Counted from the stretch's first letter, positions 1 to 6,074 are shown. The stretch: 6,218 nucleotides of DNA from Spirochaetales bacterium (GCA_018644745.1 JABGPX010000687.1:1-6218), one strand, 5' to 3'. The notes: generated from the letters alone by a model not told the origin. Made by a program: numbers and translations.

Positions 1-1966
1 CACCTGGAACTATTCTGGCGAATCGAACGGGCCCTGATATATCGACTCCGCCCAACTTCCGCTTAATATCCTGAACTTCAACCGGCTGCAGGATAACTCT
101 CTCGCCATCGTGGAATTCCAGTTCCACCACACCGTTTTCACAGCTCACGACGGAGACGAACGAATCCATGTTGGGAAGTGATTTCCCTTCAGGCCGAGCA
201 ACACACAGAGAGATAAAAACTTTTCTTCCTCTTACCGGCTCGGCGGTACTAAGATATGGATAGGCTGCATATCGGCCGTTAATGCTGTTGCCGAAGGTTC
301 CGTAGTTCCACTCCATAGTTCCGGGTGGGCTCTCCCATCCGTATATGCTTTGAAGGAAAACTCGCTGTTCTCCGGAGTTCATCTCAATCCAGTTCTTTTC
401 CGTCTTGACCGTAAACACCTTGTCCTCGTACGCTAAAGCCACTCCGCCTTCAAAGAATCTGCCGGGTTTTCGAAAATCGGTAGTATGTATCCGCACCACC
501 GCCTCACCCTTGAAGATCAGGCATGTATATGCTACCCGCGGAGGCCAGACATCACCCAGCCGTCGGCCAAAAATCGAGAATCCGCTGCCTGACATTATGA
601 GCTCAGATCTCGCCCGGCCCAGATTGTACTGGCCTTTCGTACTCTCGGTACAAACCGAGTTATCAAAGGGCCACGAATAACCGTTCCGGCTTACGAGCAT
701 GCCGAAGTGGCTCAATACGTAGAGATTAGAGTATTTCTTTTCTATATAGGAGTTTTGATTAACCGAACTAAGCATGACTTGGCCGCTGTCTTTGCTTCCG
801 ACGACCAGCATACCGGTGTCGGTTATATCCCGTGTGTAATCCTTCGTCTCAACCGGCAGCGGCTCTTCGGCACTTTGCCAGAATGGATGCTCTTTGGTAA
901 AAAGGAAAGACCACCAGGCTTTCGCCGCCCAAAGTGGAGATTGATGGCAAGAATAATACTCCGCCACTTCGGGCAATGAAGAGTGATAACCGAGAGTAAA
1001 ATAGCCCTCCTCTTCAATAGCGCCGCGTTCCCAGAAATACTTCAGATTCCCGCTGCAGATCCGCCGTGCTTCACCGGGGGACAGAGCCGAACAGGCAAAA
1101 TACTCGGCCGCTGAAAAAGCGGATACCACTCCGGTTCGGTAAATAAGTGATCTCCCGTATGCCGGATAGCTGCCGTCAGCGGCAAAGAAATGCATCAAGT
1201 GGGACGTGAATATGTTCATCCGCTCCTTGCACATCGCAAAAAAGTCCGGTTTCGTATCGGGATTTATGTCACACCAGAAAAGAAGATAAGGATGCATAAC
1301 CCATGCGTTGTAGTAATCAAAGCTGCGTTCACGCCCGTCGGAATACCATCCATTGGCAACATACAGGTCGGCGGATCGGCCCGCGAGCCGGTTCATCGCT
1401 CCCTCATCATGAGGTTTACCAAAAGCCTTGAGCACAGCGTAAATAATCGCGCGAAAAAGCATCCAGTTATTTCGATAGGTTTTGCATCTGGCAACAGCCA
1501 GCAGGTACTCTGCCGCATTCCGTTGTTCAGATACTGACAAAGCGTCCCAGACCAATCGTTTTGAAAAATACATGTTCAGCGCCAACGCTGCACCTTCGAC
1601 AATAGTCTGGGAAAAACTCCTGATCCCGCCCCAGTATTCCGGATGTTTTGGATCGGTGCCGTGCATAATGCCCTTCCGGTAAAATTCGGCAACATTTAGA
1701 GTTTCCGATTCTAACTGAATAACTCCTTCAGCACTGTGCATAAGGAATGGCGCGGAAAGGAAAAAACTCCGGGCGAAGCCCTCCATCCGCTCCGAGTTCT
1801 TACTCCATATGCTTTCATGAGTGCCCGGATACACGATTCCCGCGCCTCCGGGGGTCGAATAGCGAAAGAATCCGCGAACGAGCAGCACCATAATTTCGTG
1901 CCAATGGTCGTGGGTCCATCCGGTATATGGAGATATTTTTCTGTCTTCAAGAGCAACAAGATCCAT
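1..1966 (-). CDS. DUF2264 family protein, probable (alpha/alpha)6-barrel glycan-active enzyme; C-terminus runs off left edge
   Basis: Reading the minus strand from an ATG at 1966 gives an uninterrupted frame of 655 codons to the window edge, with no stop seen. Residues about 12-370 match the DUF2264 family: SPYTGWTHDHW near the N-terminus, EGFARSF (62-68), GTDPKHPEYWG (103-113), RNNWMLFR (165-172), NGWYSDG (205-211), FDYYN (216-220), DGSYPAYGRSLIYR (264-277) and HPFW (360-363). A beta-rich C-terminal half follows. Members are usually 600-700 residues, so little is missing. The conserved Trp, Tyr, Asp and Arg motifs resemble those of (alpha/alpha)6-barrel glycosidases or lyases. My recollection, not verified, is that part of the family is classed as CAZy GH154 (beta-glucuronidase). 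There is no signal peptide, so it is probably cytoplasmic. The start lies 6 nt after the nitroreductase stop, in the same frame, with no Shine-Dalgarno, which suggests translational coupling. Family call is sure; activity is inferred. Confidence 0.9.
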   Translation of the reverse strand, partial: MDLVALEDRKISPYTGWTHDHWHEIMVLLVRGFFRYSTPGGAGIVYPGTHESIWSKNSERMEGFARSFFLSAPFLMHSAEGVIQLESETLNVAEFYRKGIMHGTDPKHPEYWGGIRSFSQTIVEGAALALNMYFSKRLVWDALSVSEQRNAAEYLLAVARCKTYRNNWMLFRAIIYAVLKAFGKPHDEGAMNRLAGRSADLYVANGWYSDGRERSFDYYNAWVMHPYLLFWCDINPDTKPDFFAMCKERMNIFTSHLMHFFAADGSYPAYGRSLIYRTGVVSAFSAAEYFACSALSPGEARRICSGNLKYFWERGAIEEEGYFTLGYHSSLPEVAEYYSCHQSPLWAAKAWWSFLFTKEHPFWQSAEEPLPVETKDYTRDITDTGMLVVGSKDSGQVMLSSVNQNSYIEKKYSNLYVLSHFGMLVSRNGYSWPFDNSVCTESTKGQYNLGRARSELIMSGSGFSIFGRRLGDVWPPRVAYTCLIFKGEAVVRIHTTDFRKPGRFFEGGVALAYEDKVFTVKTEKNWIEMNSGEQRVFLQSIYGWESPPGTMEWNYGTFGNSINGRYAAYPYLSTAEPVRGRKVFISLCVARPEGKSLPNMDSFVSVVSCENGVVELEFHDGERVILQPVEVQDIKRKLGGVDISGPVRFARIVPG

Positions 1967-1972
1967 AAGACT

Positions 1973-2710
1973 CTATGGCTTTTTATGGCCATCCTGATAT
2001 TCGACCATCGAAAGATTGTCATATTCCTCAGGGAAAGGATGATCAATCTTCACCAGTTTCCTGAGATTCGAGGACAACTTGGACGGCAGCAGCCGCTGCA
2101 GGAATGTAGGAAGTTTGGAAACGAGAAAAGCCGAGACCAGAACAAAAGACATGCCAATCGCGGATCGAGGCTTTCGCTCTTCTATCTCGGTATCCGCGTG
2201 GAAATGATTATATGAGATGAGTTCGTCGACCGAAGCGTATTTGCGCCTTACGGGTTTGAGCTTCTTCACCGGATAACCGAGAGCAACATAGGCTATTATG
2301 TCGTATTGCTTTGGTATTTTGAAAACTCGGTGAAGATACGGCTTCGGGGGAAGGTTATTCACCCAGCACCCGCCCAGTCCGTAATGGGAAGCCGCAAGAA
2401 GCATGTTCTGAATACAGGCCGAACCGCTTTCAGCGTTGTCCTCATAGAATGGGTTAATTGAATACTTGTGGTAAAGCACCATAATGCCCACGGGGGCATC
2501 GGGGATGAATTTCGCACCGCCTTTCAGAGTTACCAATTTCCTCATTTCATCTTTATTATCAAAAATGATAAACCGCCAGCCCTGCCTATTGCACGCTGTC
2601 GGGGCGAGGGTACCAAGACGAATAATTTCATGAACCACATCCGGATCCACCTGCTTATCGAGGAATTTCCTAATAGTGCGCCGTTCTTCAATCGACTGGA
2701 ATAGTTCCAT
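1973..2710 (-). CDS. Nitroreductase-family FMN-dependent oxidoreductase with C-terminal extension
   Basis: A 245-residue protein (numbered from the ATG at 2710) with the nitroreductase fold. The N-terminal IEERRTIRKF (7-16) is the FMN-phosphate-binding Arg motif, PTACNRQGWRF (37-47) is the usual flavin-contacting loop, and GLGGCWVNNL and YVALGYP complete the domain by about residue 147. Such enzymes use NAD(P)H and bound FMN to reduce nitro compounds, quinones or other electrophiles; the physiological substrate cannot be read from sequence. The remaining 70-odd residues go beyond a minimal nitroreductase and include a hydrophobic stretch at about 184-201 followed by an amphipathic basic segment. 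A GTG at 2722 would add four residues, but it overlaps the -10 element of the promoter at 2721-2750, so ATG 2710 is preferred. First gene of a pair with the DUF2264 gene downstream. Confidence 0.92.
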   Translation of the reverse strand: MELFQSIEERRTIRKFLDKQVDPDVVHEIIRLGTLAPTACNRQGWRFIIFDNKDEMRKLVTLKGGAKFIPDAPVGIMVLYHKYSINPFYEDNAESGSACIQNMLLAASHYGLGGCWVNNLPPKPYLHRVFKIPKQYDIIAYVALGYPVKKLKPVRRKYASVDELISYNHFHADTEIEERKPRSAIGMSFVLVSAFLVSKLPTFLQRLLPSKLSSNLRKLVKIDHPFPEEYDNLSMVEYQDGHKKP

Positions 2711-2720
2711 AATCTGACTC

Positions 2721-2750
2721 ACTATACAGAGGCGTAAATGGGGGTGTCAA
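2721..2750 (-). promoter_or_regulatory. Sigma70-type promoter for the nitroreductase-DUF2264 pair
   Basis: On the minus strand a perfect -35 TTGACA (2750-2745) is followed after an 18 bp spacer by a -10 TATAGT (2726-2721). Transcription would begin near 2714, only about 3-5 nt before the ATG at 2710. This excludes the upstream GTG at 2722 as the translation start and predicts a nearly leaderless mRNA. Assigned from consensus match only. Confidence 0.7.
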
Positions 2751-2824
2751 CAAAGGAGTTTTCGTTGTGCCGCAAAGACTATCCGCAAGGGAAAAGCTAA
2801 GGTATAAAAAGGAGTGGAGGAATC
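2723..2824. other. Divergent intergenic region between the nitroreductase and dehydrogenase genes
   Basis: About 100 bp separate two divergent transcription units. The minus-strand promoter is clear. For the plus-strand operon I see only a TATAAA at 2803-2808 with no acceptable -35 at 16-19 bp; if used, it would start transcription near 2815 and keep just the GGAGG ribosome-binding site in a 10 nt leader. The plus-strand operon may depend on an activator or an unrecognised promoter. An AAGGAG (2753-2758) followed 8 nt later by a GTG also occurs here and is treated in the findings. Confidence 0.5.
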
Positions 2825-3787
2825 ATGAAAATAGTTGTACTAGACGGTTATACATTGAATCCCGGAGATTTAAGCTGGGAAAAACTGGAAAGTCTCGGGG
2901 AAGTGACCATATACAATCGAACACCGGCGGATCAGATTCTCAGCAGAATTGAAAACGCATCCATACTATTCACCAACAAAACACCGTTGAGCGCTGAAAC
3001 ACTGAAAGCTAACCCACAGGTGAAGTTTATCGGCGTGCTGGCAACCGGCTATAACGTAGTGGACGTCGCCGCGGCGGCAGATTTGGGTATTACCGTTACC
3101 AATGTTCCCATTTACGGAACAACCGCGGTTGCCCAAATGACCTTTGCGCTGCTCCTGGAAATATGCCACCACGCGTGGGCTCACAATATCGCGGTAAAGG
3201 ACGGCGAATGGACCAATAACCAGGACTGGAGTTTCTGGAAATACCCGCTTGTAGAATTGGCCGATAAAACCATGGGCATTATCGGGTTTGGGCGGATCGG
3301 CCGTGCGGTCAGCGCCATTGCCAGGGCCTTTGGCATGAGAGTTCTGGCCTACGACGCATTCCCAATCAATGAACCTGGCGATGGAGTCTCTCCTGCGACA
3401 CTGGCAACTCTATTCGCCGAGTCGGATGTAATTTCCCTTCATTGCCCTTTGTTCGACAGTACGGCGGGTTTAATCAACAGCGCCAATATCGAAAAAATGA
3501 AAGACGGAGTATTCATCATAAATACTTCCCGGGGAGGGCTCGTTGTTGAAGAGGATATGCGCAAGGCCCTGGAAAACGGGAAAGTAGGGGCGTTCGCGGC
3601 GGATGTAGTTTCAACCGAGCCGATAAAGCAGGACAATCCTCTCATAAATGCGCCGAACACCATCCTGACTCCCCACATAGCCTGGGCACCGAAAGAGTCA
3701 CGGGCACGCCTGATGGATACAGCGGTAGAAAACCTGCGCCTTTTCATATCCGGAACACCGGAGAACGTGGTAAAGGCGTCGTTTTAA
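2825..3787 (+). CDS. NAD-dependent D-2-hydroxyacid dehydrogenase, glycerate dehydrogenase / hydroxypyruvate reductase type
   Basis: A 320-residue protein of normal length for the D-isomer-specific 2-hydroxyacid dehydrogenases. It has an N- and C-terminal catalytic domain and a Rossmann NAD domain at about 100-285. Visible landmarks are the substrate-loop ATGYNVVD (73-80), the dinucleotide motif GFGRIG (154-159), Asp177 at the end of the second Rossmann strand (favouring NAD over NADP), catalytic Arg236 in NTSRGG, Glu265 in STEP, and the acid-base His284 in TPHIAW. The FWKYPLVELADKTMGIIG stretch resembles glycerate dehydrogenases, so reduction of hydroxypyruvate (or glyoxylate) to D-glycerate (or glycolate) in the cytoplasm is the best guess. 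The next gene encodes a hydroxypyruvate-isomerase-like enzyme, which supports this. The start is fixed by GGAGG (2816-2820) four nt before ATG. Other D-2-ketoacid substrates cannot be excluded. Confidence 0.93.
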   Translation: MKIVVLDGYTLNPGDLSWEKLESLGEVTIYNRTPADQILSRIENASILFTNKTPLSAETLKANPQVKFIGVLATGYNVVDVAAAADLGITVTNVPIYGTTAVAQMTFALLLEICHHAWAHNIAVKDGEWTNNQDWSFWKYPLVELADKTMGIIGFGRIGRAVSAIARAFGMRVLAYDAFPINEPGDGVSPATLATLFAESDVISLHCPLFDSTAGLINSANIEKMKDGVFIINTSRGGLVVEEDMRKALENGKVGAFAADVVSTEPIKQDNPLINAPNTILTPHIAWAPKESRARLMDTAVENLRLFISGTPENVVKASF

Positions 3788-3841
3788 TATCGTGAAGAAA
3801 TTCCTCTATGTTCTCGGCGACAGTAACAAGGAGAAATAAAG

Positions 3842-4615
3842 ATGGCAATAAAACAAAGCGTATGCCTGCCGGCATTCAAAACCGAAATGCCCCGGGATAC
3901 TTTTTTTGGAGAGATAAAAGCAATTGGCTATCAAGCCATAGAAATCTGGCAACCGGATGATAATTTTGGTGAAATCTGCGAGCTGTCAAATCGCCATGGC
4001 CTTGCATTCAGCAGCATGGCCGGCCACGAGACCCTTGGTGACGGGCTCAACAATCCGAACAATCACTCTCGAATCGAAGATGAACTCTCAAAAAGCATAG
4101 ACATGGCTGCTGCGAACCGTATCCGAAACTTAATCTGCTTTTCCGGCAATGTCCGGGAGGGGATACCGCGGGATGAAAGCATAACCATCATCGCTGAAGG
4201 TTTAAAAAGGGTGGCTCCCTACGCCGAAGAAAAGGGTGTTTATCTCATCCTCGAGCTGCTGAACTCGAAGATTGATCACCCGGGTTATGAGTGCGACCAT
4301 ACCTCCTGGGGCGTAGAAGTCATCAGCAAGGTGAATAGCTCGAGAGTGAAGCTACTCTACGACATCTATCATATGCAGATTATGGAAGGTGATCTGATTA
4401 GAACAATAACCGACAACATCAGCTCGATCGCTCACTTCCACACCGCCGGAAATCCCGGACGTAATGATATGGACGATCAACAGGAGCTCAACTATCGGGG
4501 AATCAGCGGGGCGATAAGCGCCCTGCCCTATGGCGGTTACGTGGCGCATGAGGTATTTCCAAAAGGGGATATCCTCGCGGCACTGAAAGTTGCCTTCGAT
4601 ATCTGCAACGTTTAG
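3842..4615 (+). CDS. Hydroxypyruvate isomerase-like sugar isomerase (TIM barrel, AP-endonuclease-2 superfamily)
   Basis: A 257-residue single-domain TIM-barrel protein, the size of Hyi enzymes, which interconvert tartronate semialdehyde and hydroxypyruvate. Signature segments are LELLNSKIDHPGY (137-149), LLYDIYHMQIMEGDL (171-185), HFHTAGNPGRND (198-209) and AHEVFP (235-240). From the family, Glu138, Asp174, His200 and Glu237 are the likely divalent-metal ligands, with the two Glu residues acting in proton transfer; all four are present, so the protein looks active. AAGGAG (3828-3833) lies 8 nt before the ATG. It sits 54 bp after the dehydrogenase gene and 12 bp before the HD gene, giving an operon in which its product hydroxypyruvate would feed the upstream reductase. 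Related sugar epimerases and isomerases of this superfamily look similar, so the exact substrate is inferred. No glyoxylate carboligase gene is in view. Confidence 0.88.
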   Translation: MAIKQSVCLPAFKTEMPRDTFFGEIKAIGYQAIEIWQPDDNFGEICELSNRHGLAFSSMAGHETLGDGLNNPNNHSRIEDELSKSIDMAAANRIRNLICFSGNVREGIPRDESITIIAEGLKRVAPYAEEKGVYLILELLNSKIDHPGYECDHTSWGVEVISKVNSSRVKLLYDIYHMQIMEGDLIRTITDNISSIAHFHTAGNPGRNDMDDQQELNYRGISGAISALPYGGYVAHEVFPKGDILAALKVAFDICNV

Positions 4616-4627
4616 CAGGAGCTTTGT

Positions 4628-5191
4628 ATGTCAGTTAAAAAAATCATTGAATTGATGACTAAAATCCATCCCCTCGACCGAGTCCCCCGGGCCGGCTACC
4701 TCTTGCGCGGAGTAACCGAACCGGAAAGTGTCGCTGCTCACAGCCACGGCCTGGCTTTGCTTACTCTCCTGGTATGCGAGGAGCATCCGGATGAGTTCGA
4801 CTCGGCAAAAGCGGTGAGAATCGCGATCGTTCACGATCTGCAGGAATCCTTCACCATGGATATTCCCATGCCGGCAGGAAACGCCAATTTCAAAGCTGCA
4901 AAATCTGAAACGGAAAACGAGATATATACGTCCCTCTTTGCTGATCAGGCGGAAAGTCTAAAAGGTCTGCACCGGGAATTCGAGGAAGCGGCTACTCAGG
5001 AAGGCCGACTGGTTCGAGGATTGGACAAGGTCCAGATGATGATAAAGATTCTGAATTATGAGCGGGAGGGCCGCGGCGACCTTCGCGAGTTCTGGGAACA
5101 CAAGGCTAATTTCAAGGATTACGGCCTGCCGGTAATAACCGATCTCTTTGCCGAGATTGCCGGACTGAAAGCTTCATCAAATAAGGATTAG
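4628..5191 (+). CDS. HD-domain phosphohydrolase, YfbR/HDDC2-like (possible 5'-deoxynucleotidase)
   Basis: A 187-residue protein with the N-terminal pattern of the YfbR/HDDC2 branch of HD hydrolases: VPRAGYLLRGVTEPESVAAHS (19-39, centred on the Arg and Glu-Ser pair), metal-binding His38, the HD dyad His69-Asp70, Glu73, TMDIPMP (76-82) and the distal Asp133 in RGLDKVQMM. This set makes up the metal site used to remove phosphate from deoxynucleoside monophosphates in characterised members, so a cytoplasmic nucleotidase role is plausible but the substrate is not shown. AGGAG (4617-4621) is 6 nt before the ATG, and the gene starts 12 bp after the isomerase stop, so it is almost certainly the third gene of that operon. 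Its stop is 8 bp from the stop of the convergent toxin gene, with no terminator hairpin between them. The C-terminal tail ASSNKD is unremarkable. Confidence 0.9.
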   Translation: MSVKKIIELMTKIHPLDRVPRAGYLLRGVTEPESVAAHSHGLALLTLLVCEEHPDEFDSAKAVRIAIVHDLQESFTMDIPMPAGNANFKAAKSETENEIYTSLFADQAESLKGLHREFEEAATQEGRLVRGLDKVQMMIKILNYEREGRGDLREFWEHKANFKDYGLPVITDLFAEIAGLKASSNKD

Positions 5192-5199
5192 GCCCGGAT

Positions 5200-5574
5200 C
5201 TACCAAACCGCATTAGCGTAATAAGTATGAATGGTGGAGTCCTTAGTAAGAAGCATTGATTCGTCTATTGCAGCCTGAGAAGTAATTAGCCGGTCAAAGG
5301 GATCTCTTGTCCACTTCATTGTAATTGCCTTTTTAGCAACTTGAGTAAATGACTTAGAGCAGGTATCCAGCATTATTACGTCATGAAGATTGTCATATAT
5401 CTCTATGGCTTTGGCGCTGATTCTGTCAGTCTCGAATAGGTATTCCAATTCGAGCATTACCATTGGTGAGATAAGCAGATCTCGACTCTCTATCAAATCC
5501 AACGCCACCGGCGAGAATCGCTCCCTATCTTTTTGATAGAGCCAAACAACCACGTGGGTATCAAGATAGATCAT
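5200..5574 (-). CDS. PIN-domain toxin (VapC-like ribonuclease) of a type II toxin-antitoxin module
   Basis: From the ATG at 5574 the product is 124 residues, the usual size of a PIN toxin, and begins MIYLDTHVVVWLY as these proteins do. The acidic residues expected to bind Mg2+ or Mn2+ are all present: Asp5 (LDTH), Glu42 in SPMVMLELEYL, Asp91/Asp94 in TRDPFDRLI, and Asp112 in LLTKDSTI. PIN toxins cut RNA, often tRNA or rRNA, and are held inactive by the partner antitoxin. The frame stays open 18 codons upstream, but that part overlaps the antitoxin gene. The ATG at 5574 follows a GGAAGG-like site, overlaps the antitoxin stop by 14 nt, and gives the canonical N-terminus. Translation is probably coupled to the antitoxin. 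The complete active site suggests a functional toxin. Confidence 0.92.
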   Translation of the reverse strand: MIYLDTHVVVWLYQKDRERFSPVALDLIESRDLLISPMVMLELEYLFETDRISAKAIEIYDNLHDVIMLDTCSKSFTQVAKKAITMKWTRDPFDRLITSQAAIDESMLLTKDSTIHTYYANAVW

Positions 5575-5797
5575 CACCCTTCCATTCATCCGACCAATCC
5601 ACATGCACCAAATCCTCGGGATCTCCATTGACCACTTGATGCTTCTCCAGCCGATCCCATTTTGACACTGTTTTCTCTGGTATGATCTTGAGTAATTGTC
5701 CTTTGCGTTCGATTTCTACCGGTATCCCCGTATCAATTACCGAATCGAGGATATTATACAAGTTCTGTCGTAATTTCGTGGCGCTTATAGCTTCCAT
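5561..5797 (-). CDS. Phd/YefM-family antitoxin
   Basis: A 78-residue protein whose N-terminal part (SATKLRQNLYNILDSVIDTG, 5-24, then PVEIERKGQLLKIIP) matches the Phd/YefM DNA-binding dimerisation domain: a helix carrying the Ala-Thr-x-Leu-Arg pattern, then a hairpin with Glu-Arg-Lys-Gly. The acidic, Trp-containing tail (about 45-78, DPEDLVHVDWSDEW) is the expected toxin-binding, disordered part. It precedes and overlaps the PIN toxin gene by 14 nt, the standard antitoxin-first order. No Shine-Dalgarno precedes the ATG and an in-frame TAA lies seven codons upstream, so this start is firm. The -10 TATACT ends 6 nt before the ATG, predicting a leaderless message. The product probably represses its own promoter through the two palindromes upstream. 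Confidence 0.9.
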   Translation of the reverse strand: MEAISATKLRQNLYNILDSVIDTGIPVEIERKGQLLKIIPEKTVSKWDRLEKHQVVNGDPEDLVHVDWSDEWKGDDLS

Positions 5798-5803
5798 ACA
5801 AAA

Positions 5804-5832
5804 AGTATAACATTTTTACGTACGTATTTCAA
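5804..5832 (-). promoter_or_regulatory. Promoter of the toxin-antitoxin operon
   Basis: On the minus strand a -35 TTGAAA (5832-5827), an exact 17 bp spacer and a -10 TATACT (5809-5804) form a good sigma70 promoter. The predicted start falls at or next to the A of the antitoxin ATG (5797). The spacer is filled by the palindrome TACGTACGTA, so any protein bound there would directly exclude RNA polymerase. Confidence 0.75.
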
Positions 5833-5848
5833 CATACAGACGTACGTA
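5817..5848. promoter_or_regulatory. Paired ACGTACGT palindromes, likely antitoxin operator
   Basis: Two identical 8 bp palindromes, ACGTACGT at 5818-5825 (extended to TACGTACGTA, 5817-5826) and at 5840-5847, are centred 22 bp apart, about two helical turns, so they lie on the same DNA face. One is inside the promoter spacer and the other just upstream of the -35. This is the arrangement expected for cooperative binding of Phd-type antitoxin dimers and toxin-antitoxin complexes; binding by this antitoxin is inferred. Confidence 0.7.
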
Positions 5849-6074
5849 TACATTTAGAGAAAGACTCTGTGGTAATGATTGATTAGATCGTCCAGGTTAA
5901 GGAACGCGATGGATAACACTCAGAAAACCCAAGATTGGCAAGTAGACAGAATAAGATGTTATGGGAAGCTAAAACCCGCCTTCTCCAAGCCAGGATAAGG
6001 GCGGGTGGATTGTGCGGATTAATCTAATATTAATCAGTGGTTGAGCACGGTTGCTATGAGCAACGGTAGCCTGA
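5849..6074. other. Non-coding region between the toxin-antitoxin promoter and the right-edge hydrolase
   Basis: About 225 bp with no convincing gene. It contains three short inverted repeats: ACCCGCC/GGCGGGT (5974-5980 with 6000-6006), GATTAAT/ATTAATC with a 5 nt loop (6017-6023 with 6029-6035), and GTTGCT/AGCAAC with a 3 nt loop (6050-6055 with 6059-6064). It also contains a 29-codon plus-strand reading frame (5909-5998) preceded by an AAGGA ribosome-binding-like sequence. On the minus strand this is the 3' flank of the hydrolase gene, so some of the hairpins may serve to end or stabilise its transcript. Confidence 0.5.
5974..6006 (-). terminator. Candidate weak intrinsic terminator for the right-edge hydrolase gene
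   Basis: On the minus strand, ACCCGCC (6006-6000) pairs with GGCGGGT (5980-5974) across a 19 nt loop, and the stem is followed by only four T residues counting its last base. It lies about 70 nt after the hydrolase stop. The GC-rich stem fits a terminator, but the large loop and short T tract make it weak. Confidence 0.3.

Noticed and set aside
405..1682. Several plus-strand reading frames of 60-115 codons
   Set aside because: They lie antisense to the continuous DUF2264 frame, have no recognisable motifs, and the minus-strand translation matches conserved family motifs along the whole stretch.
1711..2215. Overlapping frames on both strands around the nitroreductase-DUF2264 junction
   Set aside because: They are shadows of the two real minus-strand genes and carry no family motifs.
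2720..2722. GTG as the nitroreductase start
   Set aside because: It overlaps the -10 hexamer of a near-consensus promoter and would lie upstream of the predicted transcript start; ATG 2710 gives a normal family N-terminus.
5575..5628. N-terminal extension of the PIN toxin by 18 residues
   Set aside because: It would extend the overlap with the antitoxin gene, and the conserved MIYLDTH N-terminus begins at ATG 5574.
6011..6035. GTGCGG followed by an inverted repeat as a possible group II intron boundary
   Set aside because: No domain V-like hairpin or reverse transcriptase sequence is visible, and a five-base match is expected by chance.
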